NCBI GenBank assembly: GCA_019894735.1
Contig: JAGXOB010000020.1
Location: forward strand, 1-31,271
Length of the DNA: 31,271 nt
Direction: 5' to 3'
Source: Promethearchaeota archaeon
GTDB lineage: Archaea; Asgardarchaeota; Lokiarchaeia; Sigynarchaeales; SOKP01
Within the stretch, counting starts at the first letter, position 1; each line of letters starts with the position of its first letter. A program made the position numbers and the translations under genes. Shown in pieces: positions 7,835 through 15,126 of the stretch. The notes under the pieces are model-generated. The model saw only the letters and a program-made list of their open reading frames with translations, made no database searches and was not told the DNA's origin.

Positions 7835-9349
7835 ATGGGATTTCAAGAATTTAGAGATGAATATCTTAAAACTACTGTTCCTGAAAATAAAATGAATATG
7901 ATCAATACAATTGGAAATTTTATTGATAAAGATAACTTAAGTTTTTTTGCTTCGCAATATAAAAATGAATCAGACGGTAAAGTACGAGCAACAATTATTG
8001 AATTTATTGCTAAAAGTGTACCAGAAGCTGGCAGTCCGATACTAATTGAAGCTCTTACAGATAATTTCATAACAGCTAGAAAAGCAGCTGTGATTGCGCT
8101 TGGAAGAACTAAATCCATATTTACTTTAATTCCTTTGTTAAAAATGCTCAGTAATCCTTCTTTAGAAATAAAAGATGAAGTAATTAAATCTATCGTGAAT
8201 ATAGGAAAGTTAGGAGATGCAAATGAGATTTTTAATTACTTTGACCATGGGAATGTTCATGTTAAACGAGCAATTCCTATAATATTAGGTAGAATTCAAA
8301 GTGATGAATCAACTAGTTATCTAAAAGACTTGCTACACAAAATAGATCCTGAAGTCAGATGTAATACCATTCAAGCTTTAGAAAAAGTAATTCAAATTAA
8401 GGATGCAAGACTACTTATCAATTTATTGGATGATTTAGATGTGGATGTTAAAAAGGCAAGTATAAAAGCCTTAGGTGTAATTAAAAGCAAACGAGCAATT
8501 GATCCCCTTCTAAAATTATTAAAGAATAAGGAAGAAGATATCCGTAAGTTATCTATTCAATCGCTTAAACAAATATTTGTTTCTCTTGATTCTTACGAAA
8601 AAATCTATGAAGCTGCAAATAGCAAAAATACGATCGAAAGGAAGGCAGCAATCAAGCTTTTAGGTTTACTTAAAGATGAGAATTCTATCGACTTTATGAT
8701 TAATTCATTCAAGAGTAGTGACAATATAACAAGAAAATTGGCTTACAATTCCCTCGTTCAAATATCAAATAATAAAGTTCCAGTTCAAATTCTTGATGGC
8801 CTTAATGCTAAAGAGTGGAAAATAAGGACTCTTTGTGCAAAATTAGTTGGAAAGTTAGGAAATGAACATCAAATTTCTTTATTATTATCTCTCTTAAATG
8901 ATCATGATAATAAAGTGCGAGATGTAGCTATAGATGCTCTATCAAAAAAATATAATCAAACGCTTATTAACGAAGTGAAATCTTTCTTGATTTCTCCGAA
9001 TTGGAAGACTAGGCGAGCAGCGGTGAAACTGCTTATTAAAATAGGAAGTGAAGAATGCTTAGAAGTATTGTTACCTTTAATTAATGACGACGATCTTTTT
9101 ATTAAAAGTTGGATTGCTCTAGCATTAGGGAAGTTCGAAAATATTAGCGATATCACCCCCTTTATTGAAATGCTTAAAGATAATGATCCAAAAATTAGAA
9201 TATCCTCTGCAAAAGCTTTAGGCCAGATAGGAAATAAAGAAGCGTTAGAACCCTTATTAAAAACTTTATGGGATGACGATTGGAACGTAAGAAAAGAAGT
9301 AGAAAAGGCTTTAAACAATATAGACTCTAATTGGTTAAAATCTCTTTAA
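7835..9349 (+). CDS. HEAT-repeat scaffold protein (PBS-lyase-like repeats)
   Basis: This 504-residue soluble protein is built almost wholly of ~31-residue helical HEAT repeats, visible as recurring units such as ARKAAVIALGRTKS, VKKASIKALGVIKSKRAIDPLLKLLKN, VRDVAIDALSKK, TRRAAVKLLIKIGS and IRISSAKALGQIGNKEALEPLLKTL. Roughly 14-15 repeats fit the length. Such proteins act as interaction platforms or, in PBS lyase relatives, as chromophore-handling factors; nothing here supports the latter. There is no catalytic domain. It stands alone, with 225 and 283 bases on either side, so its partner cannot be guessed from the context. Confidence 0.88.
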   Translation: MGFQEFRDEYLKTTVPENKMNMINTIGNFIDKDNLSFFASQYKNESDGKVRATIIEFIAKSVPEAGSPILIEALTDNFITARKAAVIALGRTKSIFTLIPLLKMLSNPSLEIKDEVIKSIVNIGKLGDANEIFNYFDHGNVHVKRAIPIILGRIQSDESTSYLKDLLHKIDPEVRCNTIQALEKVIQIKDARLLINLLDDLDVDVKKASIKALGVIKSKRAIDPLLKLLKNKEEDIRKLSIQSLKQIFVSLDSYEKIYEAANSKNTIERKAAIKLLGLLKDENSIDFMINSFKSSDNITRKLAYNSLVQISNNKVPVQILDGLNAKEWKIRTLCAKLVGKLGNEHQISLLLSLLNDHDNKVRDVAIDALSKKYNQTLINEVKSFLISPNWKTRRAAVKLLIKIGSEECLEVLLPLINDDDLFIKSWIALALGKFENISDITPFIEMLKDNDPKIRISSAKALGQIGNKEALEPLLKTLWDDDWNVRKEVEKALNNIDSNWLKSL

Positions 9350-9632
9350 ACTGAAATATAATTTATTTCTAATTTTGGTATTAGTAGTTAAAAGTAATTT
9401 TAGTATTTCATTAACAAATATTTTTTATTAGGTGTATCTAATTTAATTAAAAAAAGAATATATCTATTATATCAATTTTAACAAAAGAATAAATAAAATT
9501 AATTGAATTTAACTTTTTAAATTAAATTTTAAATAATATTTAGGAACTTTTAAATAAATTCGAATCTTAATAAATATTAAAGAGAATGAATGATAAATTA
9601 ACAATGAGTTCATCTGATGATGATGATGACAT

Positions 9633-10187
9633 ATGGAAGCTCGAGATACTAAAGGTAAAATCATTAAAGAAACCTTTCCGTCAGAAATGGTTTCCATTGT
9701 GGGCGATATTCTCGCGGGAATCGTACTCTCTCTTTTAATCGTCTCATTTAAAAGCTTTCTTTTGTTAATTCTTATTATACCTGCTTTATTATCTCTTAGG
9801 GGTAATTTAAGTGGTCCATTTATCGCCCGTACTTCACGGGATTTTATTATTGGTGAGTTTAATAAGAAATCATGGTTTGAAAATGTACTTGCTACGCTAG
9901 CTCTATCTTTATTAACTGGTTTAACGATAGGAGTTATCAGTATTCTTATAAACTTCATAATAATAAAACTTTATATTTTTCACATCGGATTACTAATCGT
10001 AATTCCTATGATTTCGATTATATTAACATTATCGATCTCAATTCCATGCTCTACGATCTTAAATTTTGTTGTATTTAAACGCGGTTTAGATCCAAACAAT
10101 GTTGTAAATCCCATAATGACTGCGATTGATGACTTTTTTACCGTTATCTGCTTTTATCTAACAATTATTATGTTGGGGGTGCCATAA
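9633..10187 (+). CDS. MgtE/SLC41-type divalent cation transporter, half 1
   Basis: This 184-residue protein has about five transmembrane helices and corresponds to a single MgtE integral-membrane domain, as in the SLC41/MgtE family of Mg2+ (divalent cation) transporters. The marker region after the first helices, IPALLSLRGNLSGPFIARTSRD, and the late segment RGLDPNNVVNPIMTAIDDF match the family's pore motifs (Pro-rich/RGN loop and DP-N-P-T-D). There is no cytoplasmic N or CBS domain. An upstream in-frame stop just before the ATG fixes the start; no good ribosome-binding site precedes it. It overlaps functionally with the next gene, two bases on, which encodes a matching half. The pair probably forms a heterodimer equivalent to a two-domain SLC41. 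Confidence 0.85.
   Translation: MEARDTKGKIIKETFPSEMVSIVGDILAGIVLSLLIVSFKSFLLLILIIPALLSLRGNLSGPFIARTSRDFIIGEFNKKSWFENVLATLALSLLTGLTIGVISILINFIIIKLYIFHIGLLIVIPMISIILTLSISIPCSTILNFVVFKRGLDPNNVVNPIMTAIDDFFTVICFYLTIIMLGVP
10175..10181 (+). promoter_or_regulatory. Shine-Dalgarno sequence for second MgtE half
   Basis: The string GGGGGTG lies inside the end of the first MgtE gene, eight bases before the GTG at 10190. It supports the GTG start and translational coupling of the two subunits. Confidence 0.6.
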
Positions 10188-10189
10188 TA

Positions 10190-10741
10190 GTGGATTACTT
10201 TAAAAAAATCTTCAAAGAATCCATAATTATTGTTCTAATTAGTTCTATAATGGGACTTTTTTCCGGGACACTTTTATCTAATAGTGAGCGAATACTTTCA
10301 AGTTTCCCTATTATCTTATTAGTTTTACCGTCTTTGAATTCTCTAATAGGTGATATATCGACCGTTCTCGTTTCGCGCCTTACATCTCACCTGTATATAG
10401 GTACCTTATCTCCTAAAATTCAACCTTCGGATCGATTAAAACAGGATTTTTATGGGTTGTTCATAGTTATTTTATTAAGCCTTGTTGCATTAATAAGCTT
10501 AGGATACATGTTGGGAAGTGTAACTGGAATAGAAATCATTAATCCCTTGTTAATCATATCAATAATAACTATTACTATTTTGATTCTATTTGGTCTTATG
10601 TTCGTATTTTTATTTATGGGTTCTATATTTATATTTAGAAAAGGAAAAGATCCTAATAATTTTCTTATCCCTATGGTGACATCGTTAGCAGATTTTTTAA
10701 CCCCATTATTTATAATAATTTTTATTCAAATATTTGTATAA
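10190..10741 (+). CDS. MgtE/SLC41-type divalent cation transporter, half 2
   Basis: A second 183-residue MgtE domain with about five membrane helices. Homologous landmarks to half 1 are LPSLNSLIGDISTVLVSRLTSHLYIG and RKGKDPNNFLIPMVTSLADFLTP, the latter carrying the DP-N-P-T-D pattern of the ion path. The GTG start follows the first half's stop by two bases and has a strong GGGGGTG ribosome-binding site, so both halves should be made together. The 3' end overlaps the following PhoU/TrkA-C gene by eight bases. Separate genes for the two halves, compared with the fused eukaryotic SLC41, suggest an obligate heterodimer. Transport of Mg2+ specifically is family knowledge and is not shown here. Confidence 0.85.
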   Translation: MDYFKKIFKESIIIVLISSIMGLFSGTLLSNSERILSSFPIILLVLPSLNSLIGDISTVLVSRLTSHLYIGTLSPKIQPSDRLKQDFYGLFIVILLSLVALISLGYMLGSVTGIEIINPLLIISIITITILILFGLMFVFLFMGSIFIFRKGKDPNNFLIPMVTSLADFLTPLFIIIFIQIFV

Positions 10742-12020
10742 TTATCAAAACGAGAGTGAGAAAACAATTAAAAAGCACGAAAAACGAAAGAAATTTCAAT
10801 ATCAACCTATATCGTTAAAGGACATATTGAAGGAAATGAAACGGAAGATCGACTTGATGATAGATCTTGCTTACAGCGCTATTAAATTTAGTAGTAAAGA
10901 AATTGCGGACGAAACATCTAAAATGGAAAAAATAATCCATGAATTAACATTTCTATTGAATTTGCAAATTATTCAAACTCAAACGGGCGGTTTTAAAGAC
11001 GCAAAAGCTTTAGAGCCTATTGTTGTTATGGGCTACTCTATTGACAAAATCTCCGATGCTCTAGCAGATATCGCTCGAGTGGTATACATTAATAGTGATA
11101 TTTCTGACTTTACTCAATTATTTTGGGACGATGTTCCTGAACCTATCGTAAAAATCACCGTCAACGATAAATGCGAATTTATCGGCATGAATCGTAAAGA
11201 AATACACTTCAGATCCAAATACGGAGTAGATTTAATTGCGATCAAAAGAAAGGATGAGTGGTTATTTGAAAAAGTTACCGAAATTCAAATAGGAGATATA
11301 TTAATTATAAAAGGAGAAATTGAACCGATCAAAGAACTGAAGAAGCTAACATTTGATTCTGAAGATTTTTCTTTCCAAATCGATAGCGAGAAAAAAGAAT
11401 CTGAATTTGATCTAACTAATCCTGAAGTATTCGAAAAGATCAAAGAACTCAAAAAAGATTACAATTTAATAACTGATATTTCAGAAACTATGATCGAATT
11501 AGCATTAGTTGCATTGTTTTTTAAAAATTATGAAGTAGCTGAAGATGTTTTGGAAATGGAGTCCTTAATGGATGGTCTTAATATAATTTTCGAAAAAGAT
11601 CTTTTAGATTTTGCTCATTTAGTTGATTCACCACGATCTTTAACTGGTATCATGAGAATCATCTTTTCATGTGAATTAATCGCCGATGCGGCAGCTCACA
11701 TCGCTGAAAATATCCTAAAAGGTTTTGAGCCTCACATAATTCTTCAAAAAGCTATTGAAGAAACTCCAGAAATAGTTGTGCGGGAAACTATTTCGAATGC
11801 TTCTTTTTTCAAAGATAAAACGTATAAGCAATTACAAGATCAACGGTATAAACGAGGTTTTCACATTATAGCTCTTAGACGTGAAGATAAATGGATTTAC
11901 AGCTTTAATTCTGATTTCCTCTTTGAAGAGGGAGACCTTTTAATAGGCTTAGGTCCTAAAGAAACGGTAGATCAATGGAGAAGTTGTGTCAATCCCGAAT
12001 TCTCAAAAGAAGAGAGATAA
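10734..12020 (+). CDS. Duplicated PhoU/TrkA-C (RCK-C) regulatory protein
   Basis: This 428-residue soluble protein has an internally duplicated plan: a PhoU-like helical bundle (~25-115), a TrkA-C domain (~135-200; SKYGVDLIAIKRKDEW and IQIGDILIIKGE), a second PhoU-like bundle (~225-330) and a second TrkA-C domain (~340-420; RGFHIIALRREDKW and FEEGDLLIGLG). TrkA-C domains bind small ligands and gate cation channels; PhoU bundles bind metals or partner proteins. Its gene starts at a TTG overlapping the end of MgtE half 2, and the two-fold repeat mirrors the two-subunit transporter, so a role as its cytosolic gate or sensor is a reasonable inference. The true start could be slightly downstream, although no ATG precedes the conserved part. 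Confidence 0.85.
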   Translation: MYNYQNESEKTIKKHEKRKKFQYQPISLKDILKEMKRKIDLMIDLAYSAIKFSSKEIADETSKMEKIIHELTFLLNLQIIQTQTGGFKDAKALEPIVVMGYSIDKISDALADIARVVYINSDISDFTQLFWDDVPEPIVKITVNDKCEFIGMNRKEIHFRSKYGVDLIAIKRKDEWLFEKVTEIQIGDILIIKGEIEPIKELKKLTFDSEDFSFQIDSEKKESEFDLTNPEVFEKIKELKKDYNLITDISETMIELALVALFFKNYEVAEDVLEMESLMDGLNIIFEKDLLDFAHLVDSPRSLTGIMRIIFSCELIADAAAHIAENILKGFEPHIILQKAIEETPEIVVRETISNASFFKDKTYKQLQDQRYKRGFHIIALRREDKWIYSFNSDFLFEEGDLLIGLGPKETVDQWRSCVNPEFSKEER

Positions 12021-12022
12021 AA

Positions 12023-12619
12023 ATGAAAAATTCTAATTCAAACCATGTAAAAGAAAGATTTCTTAATACGCTCTTAGAAATCGCAGAACAAATAAATAGA
12101 AATTATAACTCTATTGACACAAATTCAGTTTTGAAGTTAATCGATCTAATTATTGAAGTCAATTCAAGTGGTGGAAGGATTTTTATATATGGAGCTGGTA
12201 GATCTGGATTTATTGGAAGAAGTTTTGCTCAGAGATTAATGCATCTCAACATTAAATCTTGCTTTGTTTCTGACGCAGTTACTTATCGCTATGATAAAGG
12301 AGATTTATTAGTGATAATAAGTGGAAGCGGAGAGACAACCTCCCCTAAAGCTATAGCCATAAAAGCAAAAGAAATTGGTGGAAAAATTGCTCTACTTACA
12401 GGAAATCCTAAAAGTACGATCGCAGCGGTATCAGATTTAATCATTAAAGTTGAAGGCAAAAACAAAGAGAATGCAATTTTACAGGATTCCTTAGCACCAT
12501 TCACTTCATTATTCGATATTTCTACATTATCCATATTAGATTCTATTGGAGCTTCTTTGATGCTTATTTTAAGAAAATCTGAAAAGGATATTGATAATCG
12601 ACACGCTTCAATTGAATAA
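12023..12619 (+). CDS. hxlB: 6-phospho-3-hexuloisomerase (SIS domain)
   Basis: The protein interconverts 6-phospho-3-hexulose and fructose 6-phosphate in the ribulose monophosphate route, which many archaea use in reverse to make pentoses. The 198-residue SIS-domain protein has the family hallmarks GAGRSGFIGRSFAQRLMHL, VSDAVTY and the phosphosugar-binding ISGSGETTSPKAIAIKAKEIGG. ALLTGNPKSTIA and a C-terminal LILRKSEKDIDNRHASIE tail also fit. I place the start at the ATG at 12023, two bases after the upstream stop and behind a purine-rich GAAGAGAG; an earlier in-frame ATG at 11975 lies inside the preceding gene. The partner hexulose-phosphate synthase (hxlA) is not in the window. Confidence 0.9.
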   Translation: MKNSNSNHVKERFLNTLLEIAEQINRNYNSIDTNSVLKLIDLIIEVNSSGGRIFIYGAGRSGFIGRSFAQRLMHLNIKSCFVSDAVTYRYDKGDLLVIISGSGETTSPKAIAIKAKEIGGKIALLTGNPKSTIAAVSDLIIKVEGKNKENAILQDSLAPFTSLFDISTLSILDSIGASLMLILRKSEKDIDNRHASIE

Positions 12620-12647
12620 ATTAATAATTTTTCGAATAGTGATTTAG

Positions 12648-13046
12648 ATGCATGATTTCATAGAAGTTAAATTTATATCTAAGGAAAAGGGAAGAGGTGC
12701 ATTTGCAAAAAAACTGATAACTAAAGACACTATTATCGATATTGCAAATGTAGTGTTATTACCCAATAAAGATTATGAGAAGATTAGAAAAACATGTCTT
12801 TACGATTATTGCTATATTTGGGAGGATCCAAATCATCTTCCCGCTTTTAAATATGCAATCACTTTTAGCATTAGTCAATTCATCAACCATTCTTACACTC
12901 CTAATTTACGGTACTTATACGATTATGAGAATAAAGCGATTGAATATTTAGCAATTCTAGATATACCAAAAGGGAAAGAATTAACGATAAACTATAACGG
13001 ATCAATCAACGATTTAAGTCCTATATGGTTTAACGTACTAGATTAA
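12648..13046 (+). CDS. SET-domain protein (putative lysine methyltransferase)
   Basis: This 132-residue protein is little more than a SET core: GRGAFAKKLI near the N-terminus (residues 15-24; SAM-binding GxG region), QFINHSYTPN (residues 77-86, matching the NHSCxPN active-site motif with Tyr in place of Cys), and IPKGKELTINYN (residues 107-117, matching GEELTxDY with Asn replacing the acidic residue). The Tyr before the end is kept. No pre-SET or post-SET zinc region is present. SET proteins methylate protein lysines using SAM; archaeal members are known to act on chromatin or ribosomal proteins. The ATG follows a GTGAT sequence. It lies 28 bases after hxlB and ends one base from convergent nfo. 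Confidence 0.85.
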   Translation: MHDFIEVKFISKEKGRGAFAKKLITKDTIIDIANVVLLPNKDYEKIRKTCLYDYCYIWEDPNHLPAFKYAITFSISQFINHSYTPNLRYLYDYENKAIEYLAILDIPKGKELTINYNGSINDLSPIWFNVLD

Positions 13047-13047
13047 T

Positions 13048-13917
13048 TTACGGTTTAATTAAAGATCTTAAGATTTTAAGGTTCATTTTATCTTCCTTTA
13101 AATCCTTTCCCTTGGGAGTTTCTAAAATTCCGGGAATACTTTTAAATCTATCGTCGTTTAACAAAAAACCAAATGGCTCCTTTCCAATCTTCCCTTGTCC
13201 AATATGAGTGTGCCGATCGACTCTGGATCCTAATTCTTTTTCCGTATCGTTTAAATGGAATGCAAAAAGATATTTTAATCCAATAATGTCATCAAAATCG
13301 TTCCACATTTCGTTATACTTCTTTTTCGTGGTAAAATCATACCCTGCTGCAAAAGCATGGGCCGTATCAAAACAAACACCAATTCTACTCTTATCTTTGA
13401 TTTTATTGATTATTGCTTCAAAATGGTGAAATCTATTCCCTAAGCCCTTACCTTGACCAGCAGTAGTCTCTAGTAGAATTTTAACCATTGAACCTTTAGT
13501 TTTGTCAATCAACTTATTTAATTGAGTCGCGATTTGAATAAGTGCTTCACCTTTTGAAATCTCATCTTTTTCACTGATAGGGATAACACCAGGATGCATG
13601 TTTTCGTAATCAATGCCAAGTTGAGTAGCTTTAGTAAGCTCATCCAACATCGCTATGTAGGACTTTTCTAATTTTTCATTATCAATACTCGCCAGATTTA
13701 TTAAATAACTGTCATGGCTAATTATTGGCCAGATTTCCTCTTTAAATTCTTCCTTAGTTTTAAGAAAATCATCAACATCTTTCTGAATTAAGGATTTTGA
13801 CGACCAAGAACGTACATTTCTTATAAAAACTTGAATTGATTCGCATTTAAGCTCTCTACCTCTATGATAAGCCATGTGTTTACCGTCTGAAACGCTCATA
13901 TGAGCTCCTAATCTCAT
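13048..13917 (-). CDS. nfo: Endonuclease IV (AP endonuclease)
   Basis: Base-excision-repair enzyme that cuts the backbone 5' to abasic sites, a TIM barrel with three zinc ions. The metal-ligand pattern is complete: GAHMS at the N-terminus, MHPG, LLETTAGQG, CFDTAHAFAAGYD, FHLND, RVDRHTHIGQG and a final LETP. I start it at the ATG at 13917 (MRLGAHMSVS), which matches the family; an in-frame TTG at 13938 would add seven residues. The resulting length of 289 residues is normal for the family. It is the last gene of a minus-strand run behind the CCG-domain and FAD-oxidase genes, with only about 30 bases between, so it may be co-transcribed, but a functional link is not obvious. Confidence 0.94.
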   Translation of the reverse strand: MRLGAHMSVSDGKHMAYHRGRELKCESIQVFIRNVRSWSSKSLIQKDVDDFLKTKEEFKEEIWPIISHDSYLINLASIDNEKLEKSYIAMLDELTKATQLGIDYENMHPGVIPISEKDEISKGEALIQIATQLNKLIDKTKGSMVKILLETTAGQGKGLGNRFHHFEAIINKIKDKSRIGVCFDTAHAFAAGYDFTTKKKYNEMWNDFDDIIGLKYLFAFHLNDTEKELGSRVDRHTHIGQGKIGKEPFGFLLNDDRFKSIPGILETPKGKDLKEDKMNLKILRSLIKP

Positions 13918-13949
13918 AGTTATAACGCCTTTATTCAAGGAAATTTGTG

Positions 13950-15125
13950 TTAATTATTGGAGATTTCATATTCCATATTGTCTAAAATCTCTATTAAATC
14001 AATAACCTCAAGATTTAAGTTGAATATTTCGTTTGCGTCCGTTAGATTAGTTTTACAAAATGGACATACGGAAGAGATGATAGAAGCTCCTGTTGCATTC
14101 GCTTCTTCAAGCCTCTCTTTTGAAATCTCAACCGACCATTCTGGATATCCTATCTTTAATCCACCCCCTGCACCACAACACCAAGCGTTTCCTCTGTTTC
14201 GCTTCATTTCTACCAATTTAAGTCCAGGAATACTTTTAAATACTTCTCTTGGCGGTTCGTAAAAATTCATGTGTCTTCCAAGGTGGCAAGGGTCATGATA
14301 AGTGACTGTCTTATTAAATTCTGATGTAAACTTTAATTTCCCATCGTCCAACAACATTTTCACTAAATCTACGGTGTGATATATTTGAAAATCATAATCG
14401 GTACCACTTTTTAACCAGTCTTTCTTTAATGTCCGGTAACAACCAGCACATGATGTTATAACCTTTGTTGCTCCGGTATTGTTTATTTGAGCAATATTAT
14501 AATTTATAAAGTCGTTAACAGATTTAGTTTGACCAGTTCTCATTACAGGACTGCAACAACAATGCTCGTCAACTAAAGTAAAATCAATATTTGCTTTTTT
14601 TAGAAATCTCAGAGTAGCATCTCTTAAGTTTTTTTGACGGTAATTCGAAGTGCAACCGATATAATAAACCCATTCTGCTTTATCTGATAAATTATATTTT
14701 TTTTTTAAATCCTCATTATCAGAGTTTTGTTCGCCATAAGGGTTAAACGAGTTTTGGTTCTCTATCCGTTCAATTAAAACTTTCTGCTTTTCTGGACAAA
14801 ATCCATTTATAACAGCTTCTGCTCGTGCAGCTTCTATAATATCTACTAGAAAATCGTTAAATTTGTCAAACCTACAATTTTCAGTGCAATTTCCGCAAGT
14901 AGAACACGCATAAAGAACATTAGCTACACCCTGACTCCACGGGATTTCTCCACTTATTAAACCGTAAATGAGCCATAACCTCCCACCAGTGGAATACGTT
15001 TCAAATCTATGCTTTTTATAGCTTGGACAATTAAAATCAGAAAATTCTTGAGTAAATTTGCAATACCCACATCTAAAACATCTATGAACCATGTCTTTCC
15101 AATCTTTTTCCACACTTAGTTCCAA
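13950..15125 (-). CDS. Iron-sulfur CCG-domain oxidoreductase subunit (GlcF/HdrD-like)
   Basis: This 391-residue protein carries two ferredoxin-like clusters near the N-terminus (CFRCGYCKFTQ...CP and CSTCGNCTENC) and two CCG cysteine-rich domains, EHCCCSPVM plus SCAGCYRTL, and WCCGAGGG plus VCPFCKTNL. This matches the electron-transfer subunit of glycolate/lactate oxidases and heterodisulfide-reductase-type complexes. The TTG start at 15125 is supported by GGGAGGT eight bases upstream and by the one-base distance to the preceding FAD-oxidase stop; an ATG lies 11 codons in. The first cluster's spacing differs from a classic CX2CX2CX3CP, with a longer loop before the last Cys. It probably takes electrons from the neighbouring flavoprotein. 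Confidence 0.9.
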   Translation of the reverse strand: MELSVEKDWKDMVHRCFRCGYCKFTQEFSDFNCPSYKKHRFETYSTGGRLWLIYGLISGEIPWSQGVANVLYACSTCGNCTENCRFDKFNDFLVDIIEAARAEAVINGFCPEKQKVLIERIENQNSFNPYGEQNSDNEDLKKKYNLSDKAEWVYYIGCTSNYRQKNLRDATLRFLKKANIDFTLVDEHCCCSPVMRTGQTKSVNDFINYNIAQINNTGATKVITSCAGCYRTLKKDWLKSGTDYDFQIYHTVDLVKMLLDDGKLKFTSEFNKTVTYHDPCHLGRHMNFYEPPREVFKSIPGLKLVEMKRNRGNAWCCGAGGGLKIGYPEWSVEISKERLEEANATGASIISSVCPFCKTNLTDANEIFNLNLEVIDLIEILDNMEYEISNN

Positions 15126-15126
15126 T

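Noticed and set aside
9604..9632. ATG followed by a GAT repeat (acidic Asp run) just before the first MgtE gene
   Set aside because: The frame overlaps the MgtE gene out of register and stops soon after; more likely a short trinucleotide repeat than a leader peptide.
9509..9958. Minus-strand open frame of 149 codons over the first MgtE gene
   Set aside because: Lies opposite a clear MgtE membrane domain, and its tail runs through AT-rich intergenic sequence. It is a shadow frame.
11975..12022. Longer start for phosphohexuloisomerase
   Set aside because: The upstream ATG lies inside the PhoU/TrkA-C gene; the ATG at 12023 has a purine-rich site and gives the family's normal N-terminus.
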